Counted from the first letter of the stretch, positions 26,502 through 35,045 are shown. The stretch is DNA of 48,691 nucleotides from an uncultured Synechococcus sp. (GCA_937911865.1 CALDSK010000079.1:1-48691), one strand, 5' to 3'. The notes: a model not told the origin generated them from the letters alone. Numbers and translations: made by a program.

Positions 26502-27353
26502 TTAAGCCGTGTAGAAAGGGTAATCGTCATACACACCAATCCGATGACTCACGCTAGACTCACCTTCAGGGCAGCCACCTGCTTTGTGTAGCAGCACCCG
26601 GTTATCCCACAGCAAAATATCGCCGTCTTGCCAGGTGTGAGTATAAATATGCTCTTCTTTTTCAACAAAAGCGAGCAGCTCAGCCAGCAGCTGTTCACTT
26701 TCTTCGGGCTCCAAACCAACAACTTTCGTGGTAAACCCTTCGCTGATATACAATGCCTGCTGTTGCGTAACTGGGTGAGTAATCACCGCAGGGTGCGTCA
26801 CCGGAGGTGCTTGCTTTTCAAACTCCTTCAAGATATCGATAATTGCGCGGTCAATGTCCCATGCCTGCACCTTGTAGCGCCACTTCGCTTCGTGCAGCAT
26901 CCGTTTGCCGTCAATCTTCGCCTTCAGAGGTGTAGGCAGCTTTCTGTATACCTGACACATGTCTATATAGTAGGTTTCTCGCACCGACTGCGGCAGCACC
27001 TGCGGGTATAGCATCGTCCACGACAGGGGCTGTGGTTGAAAGGCACAGTCAGTATGCCAATACCGCCCCGTTCCAGCAACACCGACCTTTTGCCCATCTT
27101 CTAAAACGTTTGAAGAGACAAAAATCTCGGGATGATTGGGGTGATGGTAGTTCTCTTGAAAATAGATTTGAGGCGTGCCTAACTGCTTTGCAAAAGCAAT
27201 ATACTGCTCGCTGCTCATAGATTGCTTTCTAAAAACGACAAGCTTATGCTCGTACACCAGCTGCCTAATTCGGACGACCTCAGTCTGCGTAACCGCAGCG
27301 GCATCAATGTCAACTATCTCCAGTCCGATCTGCGATAACGCGGCTGCGCTCAT
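26502..27353 (-). CDS. TauD-family Fe(II)/2-oxoglutarate oxygenase, ScoE-like isonitrile synthase
   Basis: A 283-residue non-heme iron enzyme. The iron triad is His100-x-Asp102 (GRYWHTDCAF) and His246 (WDNRVLLHKA). Arg261 (SHRIGVYD) fits the 2-oxoglutarate anchor. The stretch NYHHPNHPEIFVSSN (68-82), RETYYIDMCQVYRKLP (125-140) and LYISEGFTTK (201-210) closely follow the ScoE/Rv0097 group rather than taurine dioxygenases. In that group the enzyme oxidatively decarboxylates an N-carboxymethyl-beta-amino acid to an isonitrile. Lys161 matches a lysine that I recall as substrate-binding in the group. The track-length TTG start at 27422 would add 23 residues absent from relatives; the ATG at 27353 aligns with their starts. 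It is the first gene of the operon. An ordinary TauD or SyrP-type hydroxylase is the alternative, but the adjacent FcoT homologue argues for isonitrile formation. Confidence 0.88.
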   Translation of the reverse strand: MSAAALSQIGLEIVDIDAAAVTQTEVVRIRQLVYEHKLVVFRKQSMSSEQYIAFAKQLGTPQIYFQENYHHPNHPEIFVSSNVLEDGQKVGVAGTGRYWHTDCAFQPQPLSWTMLYPQVLPQSVRETYYIDMCQVYRKLPTPLKAKIDGKRMLHEAKWRYKVQAWDIDRAIIDILKEFEKQAPPVTHPAVITHPVTQQQALYISEGFTTKVVGLEPEESEQLLAELLAFVEKEEHIYTHTWQDGDILLWDNRVLLHKAGGCPEGESSVSHRIGVYDDYPFYTA

Positions 27354-27644
27354 TACGTATTTTCTCTGATAAATGCGCCCCCTCAAAGGTGCCAGAGATA
27401 ACAACAGCGTGTCAAAAGACAAGAGGTCAATCTTGCAAACTCCACATAAAGCGCCATTAATCGGCCAAAAGTTAGGGCTTAATGACGCTAGATTGGTCTA
27501 CTTACTTATTATGAACATTAAACAAAGCATCGTCAGAGTGCGTTTATTGCTGTTGGCTTAGCCATAAACGCTCATAGCCGCTCACAGCAGTCTGAATTTA
27601 GTCGTTCAAATCACAAATTAAAGTTAACCACCGGAGATATCCAA
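27354..27644. promoter_or_regulatory. Divergent promoter region of the NRPS operon and PEP-CTERM gene
   Basis: These 291 nt must contain the leftward promoter of the whole biosynthetic operon and the rightward promoter of the PEP-CTERM gene. TTGACC (27424-27429) and TTGACA (27410-27415) occur on the minus strand, but I see no matching -10 at the right distance. I found no clear Fur box (GATAATGATAATCATTATC-like) and no inverted repeat. Regulation therefore cannot be read from sequence. Confidence 0.4.
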
Positions 27645-28283
27645 ATGCAGAAGATTTCCGCTCTCTTAATGGGAGCGACGTTAGCTATTTCAAGCAGCGC
27701 GATCGCACTACCTGCGGCAGCCGCACAGCTAGAATTTAGCTTCACAACCGAAAGTGGCGGCACTGGCTCTTTCGTTCTCGACACAGACACAACGGCTGTT
27801 CCCGAAGCCGATCTGCCTTCATTTTTCACCATTCGCGAAGGCAACCAGGCCTACCTCGGCGCTGTTTCCGACTTCTCTTTCAGCTCTCCTGATGTCAGCT
27901 TTGAAGGGCTAGATGCTGACTATGGCGTCTTTCCAGCGGTTGAGTTTGGTGAGCTGCTGGGCGTACCCGAAGTCTCAGGTGCCTACACAGCCGTCTACGC
28001 ACCCGCCGGATGTCTGTTCGAGCCAACCTCTTTCTGCCCAACAGAATTTCCCATTGCCTACACGGGCGATCTTTCTGCACTACCCGACGAGCTATCGGAC
28101 GACCCAGAAGCCTACGCTCAAGGATTTGACCTAGCCCGCGTTGATGAAATTGGCGTCATCACCAGCGATCCGCTCACTAGCTTGAGCGTGAAGTCGGTGC
28201 CAGAACCGGGTGCGATGGCAGGCATGTTGCTACTGGGCGCAGTAGGTCTAGGCAGCTCGCTGAAAAAGCGATTGGCCGATTAG
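27645..28283 (+). CDS. PEP-CTERM sorting-domain protein
   Basis: A 212-residue exported protein. It has an N-terminal signal peptide (MQKISALLMGATLAISSSAI, cleavage probably after LPAAAA). The C-terminal PEP-CTERM signal consists of VPEPGAMAGMLLLGAVGLG followed by basic residues (KKR). Proteins with this tail are sorted and cut by an exosortase and end up outside or in the envelope. The mature part is acidic, rich in D, E, S and F, with two cysteines (GCLFEPTSFC) and no known domain. A ribosome site (CGGAG) lies about 10 nt before the ATG. It sits between the biosynthetic operon and the uptake genes, but nothing in the sequence ties it to metal handling. Confidence 0.85.
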   Translation: MQKISALLMGATLAISSSAIALPAAAAQLEFSFTTESGGTGSFVLDTDTTAVPEADLPSFFTIREGNQAYLGAVSDFSFSSPDVSFEGLDADYGVFPAVEFGELLGVPEVSGAYTAVYAPAGCLFEPTSFCPTEFPIAYTGDLSALPDELSDDPEAYAQGFDLARVDEIGVITSDPLTSLSVKSVPEPGAMAGMLLLGAVGLGSSLKKRLAD

Positions 28284-28341
28284 CCGACCTGATTAATCCG
28301 ACCTGATTTAACCAAGCTGATTAACCAGGCTGATTAACCAA
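28284..28341. repeat. Degenerate 13-nt tandem repeat
   Basis: Four units of the type CCGACCTGATTAA / CCAAGCTGATTAA / CCAGGCTGATTAA follow the stop codon of the PEP-CTERM gene directly. A short stem GACCC-AACGC-GGGTC and a T-rich stretch come after and may end the transcript. Confidence 0.7.
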
Positions 28342-28368
28342 GACCCAACGCGGGTCGCTTTATTCACT

Positions 28369-29448
28369 TTAGCTACTGCCTACACCACCCCGGGAGGTCC
28401 GCAACAGCCAAAGGAAAAAGGGCCCGCCGAACGCAGCGGTCACAATGCCAACCGGCAGCTCTTCAGGAGCGACAACAACCCGGCCAACTAGATCCACTAA
28501 CACCATCATCAGCGCCCCCCCCAAAGCCGCTAACGGCAGCACCCGCTGATGGTTACTCCCCACCCCTATCCGCACAATATGGGGCACCATCAGCCCCACA
28601 AATCCAATCGCGCCGCTGACCGCCACAACCGCGCCGACCATCATCGAAGTCACCACAAACATCTGAATACGAAACCAGCCGACGTTCAACCCCAGCCCAG
28701 CGGCCACATCGTCTCCCATCAGCAAAATATTGAGCCGACGAAACTGAAAGAGTAAATAGACTGTCAGCCCAAGAACCACTACAGCCGGTAGCCCCACTTG
28801 CTCCCATCGGGCCTGTCCAAAGCTGCCAGCCAGCCAGGAGAGCACCGGACTGACCTGAGCGCTCGTCTGGCTCGCCCGCAACACCAAATAGCTGGTCACC
28901 GCCGAGAGCGTATAGCTCAGAGCTACACCTGACAAAATCAACCTGAGCGGCGTAATTTGTCCCTTTTGTTGCGCCAGCAGATAAACCAGCGTCATCGCTA
29001 TCAGCGCACCGATAAACGCAGCAATCGGTAAGGATAAACTGCCAAAAGGCCGTATGCCCAACGTCAAAACCAGCACAGCACCGACCGTTCCACCGTAGGA
29101 AATGCCCAGAATAAATGGATCGGCGAGCGGGTTACGAACAACCGCCTGTAGTGTCGTGCCACTAACCGATAGCGCTGCGCCAACTACGGCGGCTAGCAAC
29201 ACCCGCGGCAGCCGAAAATCCCAAACGATTTGAGCCTCGGTGGGTGTCCAGTTGGGAGGTATCCAGGTTGAAGCGATCGCACCCGGCAGCAAATGAGAGA
29301 GAATAACCTGCCCAACTAGCGTAAAAGGCAGAGCAACCGCACCGACAGAAAGTGAAACAACAATGGCCAACAAAAGGGCGATCGTCATCCCCAGCAAAAG
29401 AAGAACAAATCGCGATCGCAAAACCTGAAAGCTAGAGAACTTGAACAT
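28369..29448 (-). CDS. FecCD-family metallophore ABC transporter permease
   Basis: A 359-residue inner-membrane permease of the BtuC/FecCD/FhuB family, which moves metal-chelator complexes from the periplasm to the cytoplasm. Typical blocks are WDFRLPRVLLAAVVGAALSV, GTTLQAVVRNPLADPFILGI, GDDVAAGLGLNV (cytoplasmic loop) and GAIGFVGLMVPHIVR, with about ten hydrophobic segments. I choose the ATG at 29448 because AGGG lies 5 nt upstream; an ATG at 29466 would overlap the upstream gene by 11 nt. It is co-transcribed with the binding-protein gene upstream. There is only one permease gene, so it works as a homodimer, and no ATPase gene is found in the window; the ATPase must be encoded elsewhere or shared. 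Confidence 0.93.
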   Translation of the reverse strand: MFKFSSFQVLRSRFVLLLLGMTIALLLAIVVSLSVGAVALPFTLVGQVILSHLLPGAIASTWIPPNWTPTEAQIVWDFRLPRVLLAAVVGAALSVSGTTLQAVVRNPLADPFILGISYGGTVGAVLVLTLGIRPFGSLSLPIAAFIGALIAMTLVYLLAQQKGQITPLRLILSGVALSYTLSAVTSYLVLRASQTSAQVSPVLSWLAGSFGQARWEQVGLPAVVVLGLTVYLLFQFRRLNILLMGDDVAAGLGLNVGWFRIQMFVVTSMMVGAVVAVSGAIGFVGLMVPHIVRIGVGSNHQRVLPLAALGGALMMVLVDLVGRVVVAPEELPVGIVTAAFGGPFFLWLLRTSRGGVGSS

Positions 29449-29455
29449 ACCAGCC

Positions 29456-30565
29456 CTAAAAAGCATCAGGAAAAGCGTCAGGAAAAGCGTCAGGATGAAT
29501 TGCCCGAGCCATTGTCTCTAGTCCGTCAATAATCCGAATACTCGCCTCGGTCTCAATCGTCTCAATTGGATAGAGTCGTTCATTTTGCACAGCGGGCAAA
29601 GTGGGAAACGTCTCTTGCAAAAAGCTCGCCAGCCCATCCGGATCTTGCCCCGGATAAACGCCCATCAAAATCACCTCAGCGTCTGAGCTAGCAAACGCTT
29701 CACGCCCCACCTGAAAGGTACTGTCATCAAAAACGCTTTCACCACCAGCCTTCTGAATCAAATCTCCCCACACGCCTGCGGTTAAAACTGAGAGCGGTCC
29801 CTCCCCGCCGTTATAGAAGATAGTGCGAACCGGTGGTAACGCTTCAACCTTTTCAGTCACCGCTTGCTCTCTCTGTTGCAAGCGTTCAACCAACGCAGCG
29901 CCGCGATCGCTCATCCCAAACACCTCAGCTAGCAGCTGCAAATCTTCATACACTGCCGTCACGCCTCTATTCGCCGACTCTGTTGGATTACAGCTCGACC
30001 CCGTCGATATCACCGGTGTCCCAGCCGCTTCTAAATCGGCCACCGTTGCGTAGCCCTCAGCTGGGTCAAAGGCCAAACCGTCCAACCCCTCTGACACGAC
30101 CAGGTCTGCCTCCTGCACCAGCATGACTTCACGGGAGGGCCAGCGCAGCTCGCTTCCTAGCACAGGAATATCTTCAGCTGCACTTTTCAGTGTGGGCGGC
30201 AAATCAGTATAGTTGCCCGCCAGTCCAATGATTCTCTCCTCTACACCCAGCGATAGCAGCAGCTCATTAGAAGGTTGCCACAGCCCAATTACTCGCTGCG
30301 GGGGCTGCTCGAAGGTGAGGGTGCGATCGCAATTCTCAACCGTTATCGGAAACGATGATCCATCTGGCTGAGCGGGCGGCAAATCAGCTAAAAGCTGAGT
30401 AATTGAGCTGTTGGTTTGTGCCTCATCTTGACTCACAGCAGGCGGCGCTGTGGGTGACTCTAGCGCTGTGCGATCGCTAGAATCATCGCTCGGTCTACCT
30501 GTGTTGCAGGCAATCAACAAACACGCCGTTGCAAATAACAGTAGCAACCATCTCAGCCATTTCAT
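29456..30565 (-). CDS. FecB/BtuF-type metallophore-binding lipoprotein
   Basis: A 369-residue periplasmic substrate-binding protein. It starts at the ATG at 30565, which places a lipoprotein signal directly at the N-terminus (WLLLLFATACLLIAC, lipidated Cys20). An upstream start would put 29 unrelated residues before it. The fold is the helical-backbone class: PPQRVIGLWQPSNELLLSLGVEERIIGLAG, then the domain with DLVVSEGLDGLAF, and NGGEGPLSVLTAGVWGDLI in the second lobe. It delivers metal-chelator complexes to the FecCD permease encoded next. The C-terminus ends in three PDAF repeats made by a 12-nt tandem repeat. It is divergent from the TonB receptor, as is common for uptake systems. Confidence 0.92.
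   Translation of the reverse strand: MKWLRWLLLLFATACLLIACNTGRPSDDSSDRTALESPTAPPAVSQDEAQTNSSITQLLADLPPAQPDGSSFPITVENCDRTLTFEQPPQRVIGLWQPSNELLLSLGVEERIIGLAGNYTDLPPTLKSAAEDIPVLGSELRWPSREVMLVQEADLVVSEGLDGLAFDPAEGYATVADLEAAGTPVISTGSSCNPTESANRGVTAVYEDLQLLAEVFGMSDRGAALVERLQQREQAVTEKVEALPPVRTIFYNGGEGPLSVLTAGVWGDLIQKAGGESVFDDSTFQVGREAFASSDAEVILMGVYPGQDPDGLASFLQETFPTLPAVQNERLYPIETIETEASIRIIDGLETMARAIHPDAFPDAFPDAF
29461..29494. repeat. 12-nt tandem repeat at the 3' end of the binding-protein gene
   Basis: Three copies of a CAGGAAAAGCGT-type unit encode the final PDAF-PDAF-PDAF of the lipoprotein. The reading frame is kept, so copy number can change without breaking the protein. Confidence 0.8.
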
Positions 30566-30755
30566 GACACACAAAATCCGCCGGTACAGGCTCAAACCTA
30601 TCACACCGCATCCTTCAAATTCCCAAATCACTCCGTAAAACAACGGCAACATAGCGTCTCAAATTTGACAGGCTGTCTTTTGACGAAAACGCTTGAAAAC
30701 GTGGATTGTGAAAGACGGAGTGTCAACAAAATAATCGTGTGTGGAGTTAAGCGCA

Positions 30756-33428
30756 GTGAAATTGAAAATCGCGAAGCTGAGATTTGTCTTATTAGCCTGT
30801 GCAAGTATGGCCACTGGGTGGGTTCAGCTGTCTATTGCAGCAATTGCCCAAAACGAGACCTCGCATAGCGATCGCCCCATCGCTTCCACGCCAACAGTCG
30901 CCGCTAACTTCATTTCACTGCCTCCCTTCGAAACTGCCGAACCCAATACTGCCGAACACAATACTGAAATACTGGATCTTGAAGCACTTGCCCAGTCGTT
31001 AGAACAGTCATCAGAACCTGTAGAAATTACCAACATCCAGGTTGAACCTGTTGGTAATGGACTCGATGTTGTTTTAGAGACGCCAGATGGCGTATTGGAT
31101 TTGCCAATAGAGAGTGCCGACGGCAACAGGCTGGTCATAAACGTTCCTGGCGCGGTTCTATCGTTACCTGACGGTCAGCCATTTCAGGCGACAGATCCCA
31201 CCGAAGGAATCACCGCTATCAGCGTTACGCAAACAGATAGTGACTCGGTTCAGGTGATTGTTGAAGGCGTTAATGCAGCACCGACCAGCAACATTCGTTC
31301 GGAAGGCGATCGCTTAGTGCTAGGGCTCTCTGTAGTAGACGTTGCCACCACACCAGAATCGCCCGACCAAATAGAAACAACAGAACCCGAAACTGCTTCA
31401 GAAACTGCCCCCACCAGCGATGCAGATATCGATGTAGATCCTAGCAATGCGATTCGCATTATTGTTACAGCCGAAAAAACGCCTGAAGAGGCCATAGAAG
31501 TTCCACTCAGCCTGACAGTTCTCACCGAAGAAGAGATTACAGATGGACAGATTGACTCAATCGCCGATATCTCAGCCAACGTTCCTAACTTCTATTTCAC
31601 ACCAGGCGATCGCGTTTTTAACATCTACAGCATTCGCGGAATCGGTAACAGCAGCAACATCCTGATTCGCGACTCTGTCAGCTATTACATCGACGACGTC
31701 CCCTACGATAATGTCCACCAGTTTTTCCCCAGCGATCTGTTCGATCTCGAACAGGTAGAAGTCCTTAGAGGTCCTCAAAGCACGCTTTACGGTCGCAACA
31801 GTCAAGCAGGCGTTGTTAACATCACTAGCCGCCCACCCGGAGAAGATCCCGGCTTTCGCTACGGCCTTCGCTTTGCTGGCTACGGCGAGCGTCAGGTACA
31901 GTTTTCAGCCAGCCAAAGCATCGTTCCAGACACGTTAGGACTGCGCCTAGCCGGGTCCTACCGCACTAGCGACGGCTACACAGATAACATCCTGCTAGAC
32001 AACAACGCCGATGAGCAAGAATCCCTATCCGGACGAGCCAACTTAGTCTGGACACCGTCTGATGATTGGAATGTTGCCTTCAACGCCAATGCCTCTAGAA
32101 CCCGAGACGACGCCAGTGTCTATGTTCCTATCGATCAAGACAATCCGTTTGAAACGTCTAGAAGCGATAACGGCGCGTTCAATCTAGATGCCAACACGCA
32201 GTCTCTGCGAGTCGGCTACGAGGGTGATAGCCTAAGGTTTACGTCTATCACCTCTCGTAGCGATACCGATTACGAATATATCGATGTCAACGATGAGTTT
32301 GGCTCCGTCTCACTCAGCGACTATGACCAACAAATCTTCAACCAAGAGTTTCGCCTACAATCTCCTGAAGACGCCGATCGGTTCCAGTGGATAGCCGGTG
32401 CCTTCTTTCAAAATAGAGATTTTCGTATTGGAGACGATCTAGAATTCACTGATTTTGGTACTGACATTGGCGAGTCAGAATATGACCAAACGACCTATGC
32501 TGGCTTCGCACAGATAGACTACAAGCCGATTGAGCCGCTGACGCTCACCGCTGGGCTGCGCTACGAATATTGGCAAGAAGAGCTCAACCGCGATGCTCAA
32601 ATCTTTGAAGATATAGACGGAAACATCACAGAGTCTACGTTCTTTCCTGTCACCGAAATTGACGGTTCCGACATTAACGGCGACGTTCTTCTACCCAAGA
32701 TAGCGCTGAGCTACGAGATCAACCCTAACCTAGTAGCCTACGGTAGTATTACTCGCGGCTACCGCCCGGGCACACATAACTATCTCGCCTTTACAGATGA
32801 AGAGCTGATTGTTGATGCCGAAAACTCTTGGAATTACGAAATCGGCGTCAAAACATCCTGGTTAGACGACCGCTTAGGCATTAACCTATCGGCTTTCTAC
32901 AACGATATTAACAACGCTCAGGTGATAGTATTTGACGATTCACTCACCTTTGCTGATATCTCTACCGCTCAAGCTAGAGCCATCGGCGCAGAGCTTGAGA
33001 TGCGAGCAACGCCGGTTGAAGGCTTCGACATTATCGCCGGGTTCGGCTATACCGATGCTGAGTACACCGACAACACCAATCCATTCACAGGTGAGAGCTT
33101 TGACGGCAACAAGCTGCTGTATTCACCTGACTACACCTATAACCTAGCCATGCAGTACCGCAGTCCAGGCGGTCTCTTCGGCAGATTTGAGTTACAGGGA
33201 ACGGGGACTGTCTTCTTTGATGAGGCCAATGAGACTAAAGAGAGTCCATTTGCGATCGCCAATGCCCGAGTTGGCTATGAATTTGACAATGCAGGCGTTT
33301 ATCTTTTCTCTAATAACCTTTTCGATACAGAATACGTCACGCTTGCCTTCCCAGACGGCTTTGGCGGCACGCTTGCCGGATACGGCGATCGCCGCACGTT
33401 TGGCGTAGAGGTGAGAGGAGAGTTTTAG
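30756..33428 (+). CDS. TonB-dependent outer-membrane receptor with AMIN domain
   Basis: An 890-residue outer-membrane receptor. The GTG at 30756 is chosen because GGAG lies 10 nt upstream and a signal peptide follows (KLKIAKLRFVLLACASMATG, cleavage near IAAIAQ). The protein has an AMIN domain (about 75-170, ITNIQVEPVGNGLDVVLE), then an acidic spacer. A TonB-box-like IRIIVTAEKTPEEA follows, then the plug (about 250-360, with YSIRGIGNSSNILIRDSVSY and VEVLRGPQSTLYGRNSQAG). The 22-strand barrel ends in the aromatic C-terminus (VEVRGEF). AMIN plus TonB receptor is a typical cyanobacterial siderophore-receptor architecture. It is divergent from the binding protein, and the likely ligand is the isonitrile lipopeptide-metal complex (inferred from neighbours). 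Confidence 0.93.
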   Translation: MKLKIAKLRFVLLACASMATGWVQLSIAAIAQNETSHSDRPIASTPTVAANFISLPPFETAEPNTAEHNTEILDLEALAQSLEQSSEPVEITNIQVEPVGNGLDVVLETPDGVLDLPIESADGNRLVINVPGAVLSLPDGQPFQATDPTEGITAISVTQTDSDSVQVIVEGVNAAPTSNIRSEGDRLVLGLSVVDVATTPESPDQIETTEPETASETAPTSDADIDVDPSNAIRIIVTAEKTPEEAIEVPLSLTVLTEEEITDGQIDSIADISANVPNFYFTPGDRVFNIYSIRGIGNSSNILIRDSVSYYIDDVPYDNVHQFFPSDLFDLEQVEVLRGPQSTLYGRNSQAGVVNITSRPPGEDPGFRYGLRFAGYGERQVQFSASQSIVPDTLGLRLAGSYRTSDGYTDNILLDNNADEQESLSGRANLVWTPSDDWNVAFNANASRTRDDASVYVPIDQDNPFETSRSDNGAFNLDANTQSLRVGYEGDSLRFTSITSRSDTDYEYIDVNDEFGSVSLSDYDQQIFNQEFRLQSPEDADRFQWIAGAFFQNRDFRIGDDLEFTDFGTDIGESEYDQTTYAGFAQIDYKPIEPLTLTAGLRYEYWQEELNRDAQIFEDIDGNITESTFFPVTEIDGSDINGDVLLPKIALSYEINPNLVAYGSITRGYRPGTHNYLAFTDEELIVDAENSWNYEIGVKTSWLDDRLGINLSAFYNDINNAQVIVFDDSLTFADISTAQARAIGAELEMRATPVEGFDIIAGFGYTDAEYTDNTNPFTGESFDGNKLLYSPDYTYNLAMQYRSPGGLFGRFELQGTGTVFFDEANETKESPFAIANARVGYEFDNAGVYLFSNNLFDTEYVTLAFPDGFGGTLAGYGDRRTFGVEVRGEF

Positions 33429-33605
33429 ATTTGTAGTATAAACCTGGCTATAGCGTTTCCCAAATGCATTCGAGAACCGCTTGTTACTTTGCGCGCTGCT
33501 ATGTGAAGCGTCTAGCCGACGTGCCATACCTCAGCGAAGTGATAGACGCTATAGTTCGCTATCGCAGAAGTTCTTATAATGAGTAGTACGTAAGCAGACA
33601 AAGCT

Positions 33606-34175
33606 ATGAGCGCTCGACCTAAAACAAACATCCGGTGGACAACGCGCGACTTAGAAGTGCTGCCACAGAATGAATGGACAACCTACGAAATCATTGATGG
33701 AGAGCTGTTTGTGACCAGATCCCCTCACGTAGACCATCAGGAAGTGAGGGGAAACCTATATGCCTTCTTACGTAGCTGGTCTAAAAAAACCGGACTTGGC
33801 AAAGCTATCTTTGGGCCCGGAATTGTCTTAGCTGATGCAGACAATGTAATTCCAGATGTCGTTTGGGTTTCACAAACACGGTTTTCGCTAATTAAAGACG
33901 AGGCTGGTCATTTAACGAAGATGCCTGAGCTAGTGATTGAAGTTCTTTCTGCTGGAGCCGACAATATTCGCCGTGATAGAGAGGCTAAGCTTAAGTTCTA
34001 TTCTATTCAAGGTGTGCAGGAATATTGGATTGCTGACCGGTTTACAAAGCAGCTGGAGGTGTACCGTCGCGAAGAAGGTAAACTCTCACTGGCTATGACA
34101 TTAATGAGCAATGACACACTGACTTCGCCTTTGTTACCAGAATTCACCTGCCCAATAGATCAGATCTTTGATTAG
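33606..34175 (+). CDS. Uma2 family (DUF820) nuclease-like protein
   Basis: A 189-residue protein of the Uma2 family, a PD-(D/E)xK nuclease fold that is greatly expanded in cyanobacteria. The active-site pattern is visible: YEIIDGELFV, IPDVVWVS (catalytic Asp), ELVIEVLSAG (Glu) and DREAKLKFYSIQGVQEYWIAD (Lys and the closing motif). Biological function is not established for this family; association with mobile elements or restriction has been suggested. It stands alone, convergent to rpiA. Confidence 0.88.
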   Translation: MSARPKTNIRWTTRDLEVLPQNEWTTYEIIDGELFVTRSPHVDHQEVRGNLYAFLRSWSKKTGLGKAIFGPGIVLADADNVIPDVVWVSQTRFSLIKDEAGHLTKMPELVIEVLSAGADNIRRDREAKLKFYSIQGVQEYWIADRFTKQLEVYRREEGKLSLAMTLMSNDTLTSPLLPEFTCPIDQIFD

Positions 34176-34191
34176 TTTGTGAGGCAGATAT

Positions 34192-34223
34192 AGCGGGTGC
34201 CGAATGTATTTAGCACCCGCTAG
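34192..34223. terminator. Hairpin between convergent genes
   Basis: TAGCGGGTGC (34192-34201) and GCACCCGCTA (34214-34223) form a 10-bp GC-rich stem with a 12-nt loop. It lies 17 nt after the Uma2 stop and 60 nt beyond the rpiA stop. No T-run follows, so termination is probable but not typical. Confidence 0.5.
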
Positions 34224-34285
34224 TCACGTGATCTGTTGCTAGTTGAAAAAGGTCAGATCTAACAATAAATCAACCTGATAAACCT

Positions 34286-34984
34286 CTACATACTGCGCAC
34301 AGTCGCCTCGCCGTCTTTCACTTCACCAATCAACACTTCGCTAGTCAGACCAACGAACAAACCATTCTCTAGCACACCAGGAATGTTGTTGATGGTCTTC
34401 TCCATATCCGCCGGATCGTCAATTCCATTAAACGTTACATCCAGCACCATATTGCCTTGGTCGGTAATCACCGGACCGTCCTTTGCCACACCCATACGCA
34501 TTTCTACTTTGCCACCTAGCTTTTCCAAGGCACGGGTAATCGGCGCAACCGCCATTGGCAACACTTCTACCGGCAAAGCGAAAATGGTGCCAATCTTATC
34601 GCTAAGCTTAGAGCTATCGACAACAACAACAAATCTTTCAGCTAGGCCATCAACAACTTTTTCACGAGTATGCGCAGCCCCACCGCCTTTGATCAAATTC
34701 ATCTGCGGGTCCACTTCATCCGCACCATCAATGGCAATATCGATATGATCTACTTCATCAAGCGTGGTAAGTGGAATACCGTGCTGCTTAGCCAGTACAG
34801 AAGCCTGAAAAGACGTCGGAATGCCTTTGATGTCTTTGAGCTCGCCAGAAGCGATGCGCTCGCCGATAAACTGAATGGCAAAGGCGGTTGTGGAGCCTGT
34901 GCCTAGCCCTACAATGGTGCCAGACTTAACCTGAGCAGCGGCGGCGCGACCAACTTCTTGCTTCATCAGTTTGACGGGGTCCAT
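34286..34984 (-). CDS. rpiA: Ribose-5-phosphate isomerase A
   Basis: A 232-residue cytoplasmic enzyme that interconverts ribose-5-phosphate and ribulose-5-phosphate in the Calvin cycle and pentose phosphate pathway. Phosphate- and sugar-binding loops are intact: [12 protein letters not shown] (26-36), IDGADEVD (85-92), [11 protein letters not shown] with catalytic Glu108, and [11 protein letters not shown]. The length is normal. It is divergent from an alpha/beta hydrolase, with 61 nt between the starts. Confidence 0.96.
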   Translation of the reverse strand: MDPVKLMKQEVGRAAAAQVKSGTIVGLGTGSTTAFAIQFIGERIASGELKDIKGIPTSFQASVLAKQHGIPLTTLDEVDHIDIAIDGADEVDPQMNLIKGGGAAHTREKVVDGLAERFVVVVDSSKLSDKIGTIFALPVEVLPMAVAPITRALEKLGGKVEMRMGVAKDGPVITDQGNMVLDVTFNGIDDPADMEKTINNIPGVLENGLFVGLTSEVLIGEVKDGEATVRSM

Positions 34985-35045
34985 GGGCGGTTTCTCCTAA
35001 GGTTGCGTATTTTGAGATTGCATAATTTGCATATCGGTTTCTAGC

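Noticed and set aside
26502..27353. Taurine dioxygenase or aspartate beta-hydroxylase for the TauD-like gene
   Set aside because: The NYHHPNHPEIFVSSN and LYISEGFTTK blocks and the FcoT neighbour fit the ScoE group better.
27354..27644. A Fur box in the promoter region of the biosynthetic operon
   Set aside because: I found no convincing GATAAT-type 19-mer here or between the binding-protein and receptor genes.
11173..33428. Interpretation as a hydroxamate (hydroxyornithine) siderophore cluster
   Set aside because: No ornithine N-hydroxylase or acyltransferase is present, whereas the oxygenase and FcoT-like pair is specific to isonitrile lipopeptides.
33448..33554. Distant 8-bp inverted repeats (CTATAGCG, AGCGTCTA) after the TonB receptor
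   Set aside because: They are too short and far apart to rise above chance, and no T-run follows.
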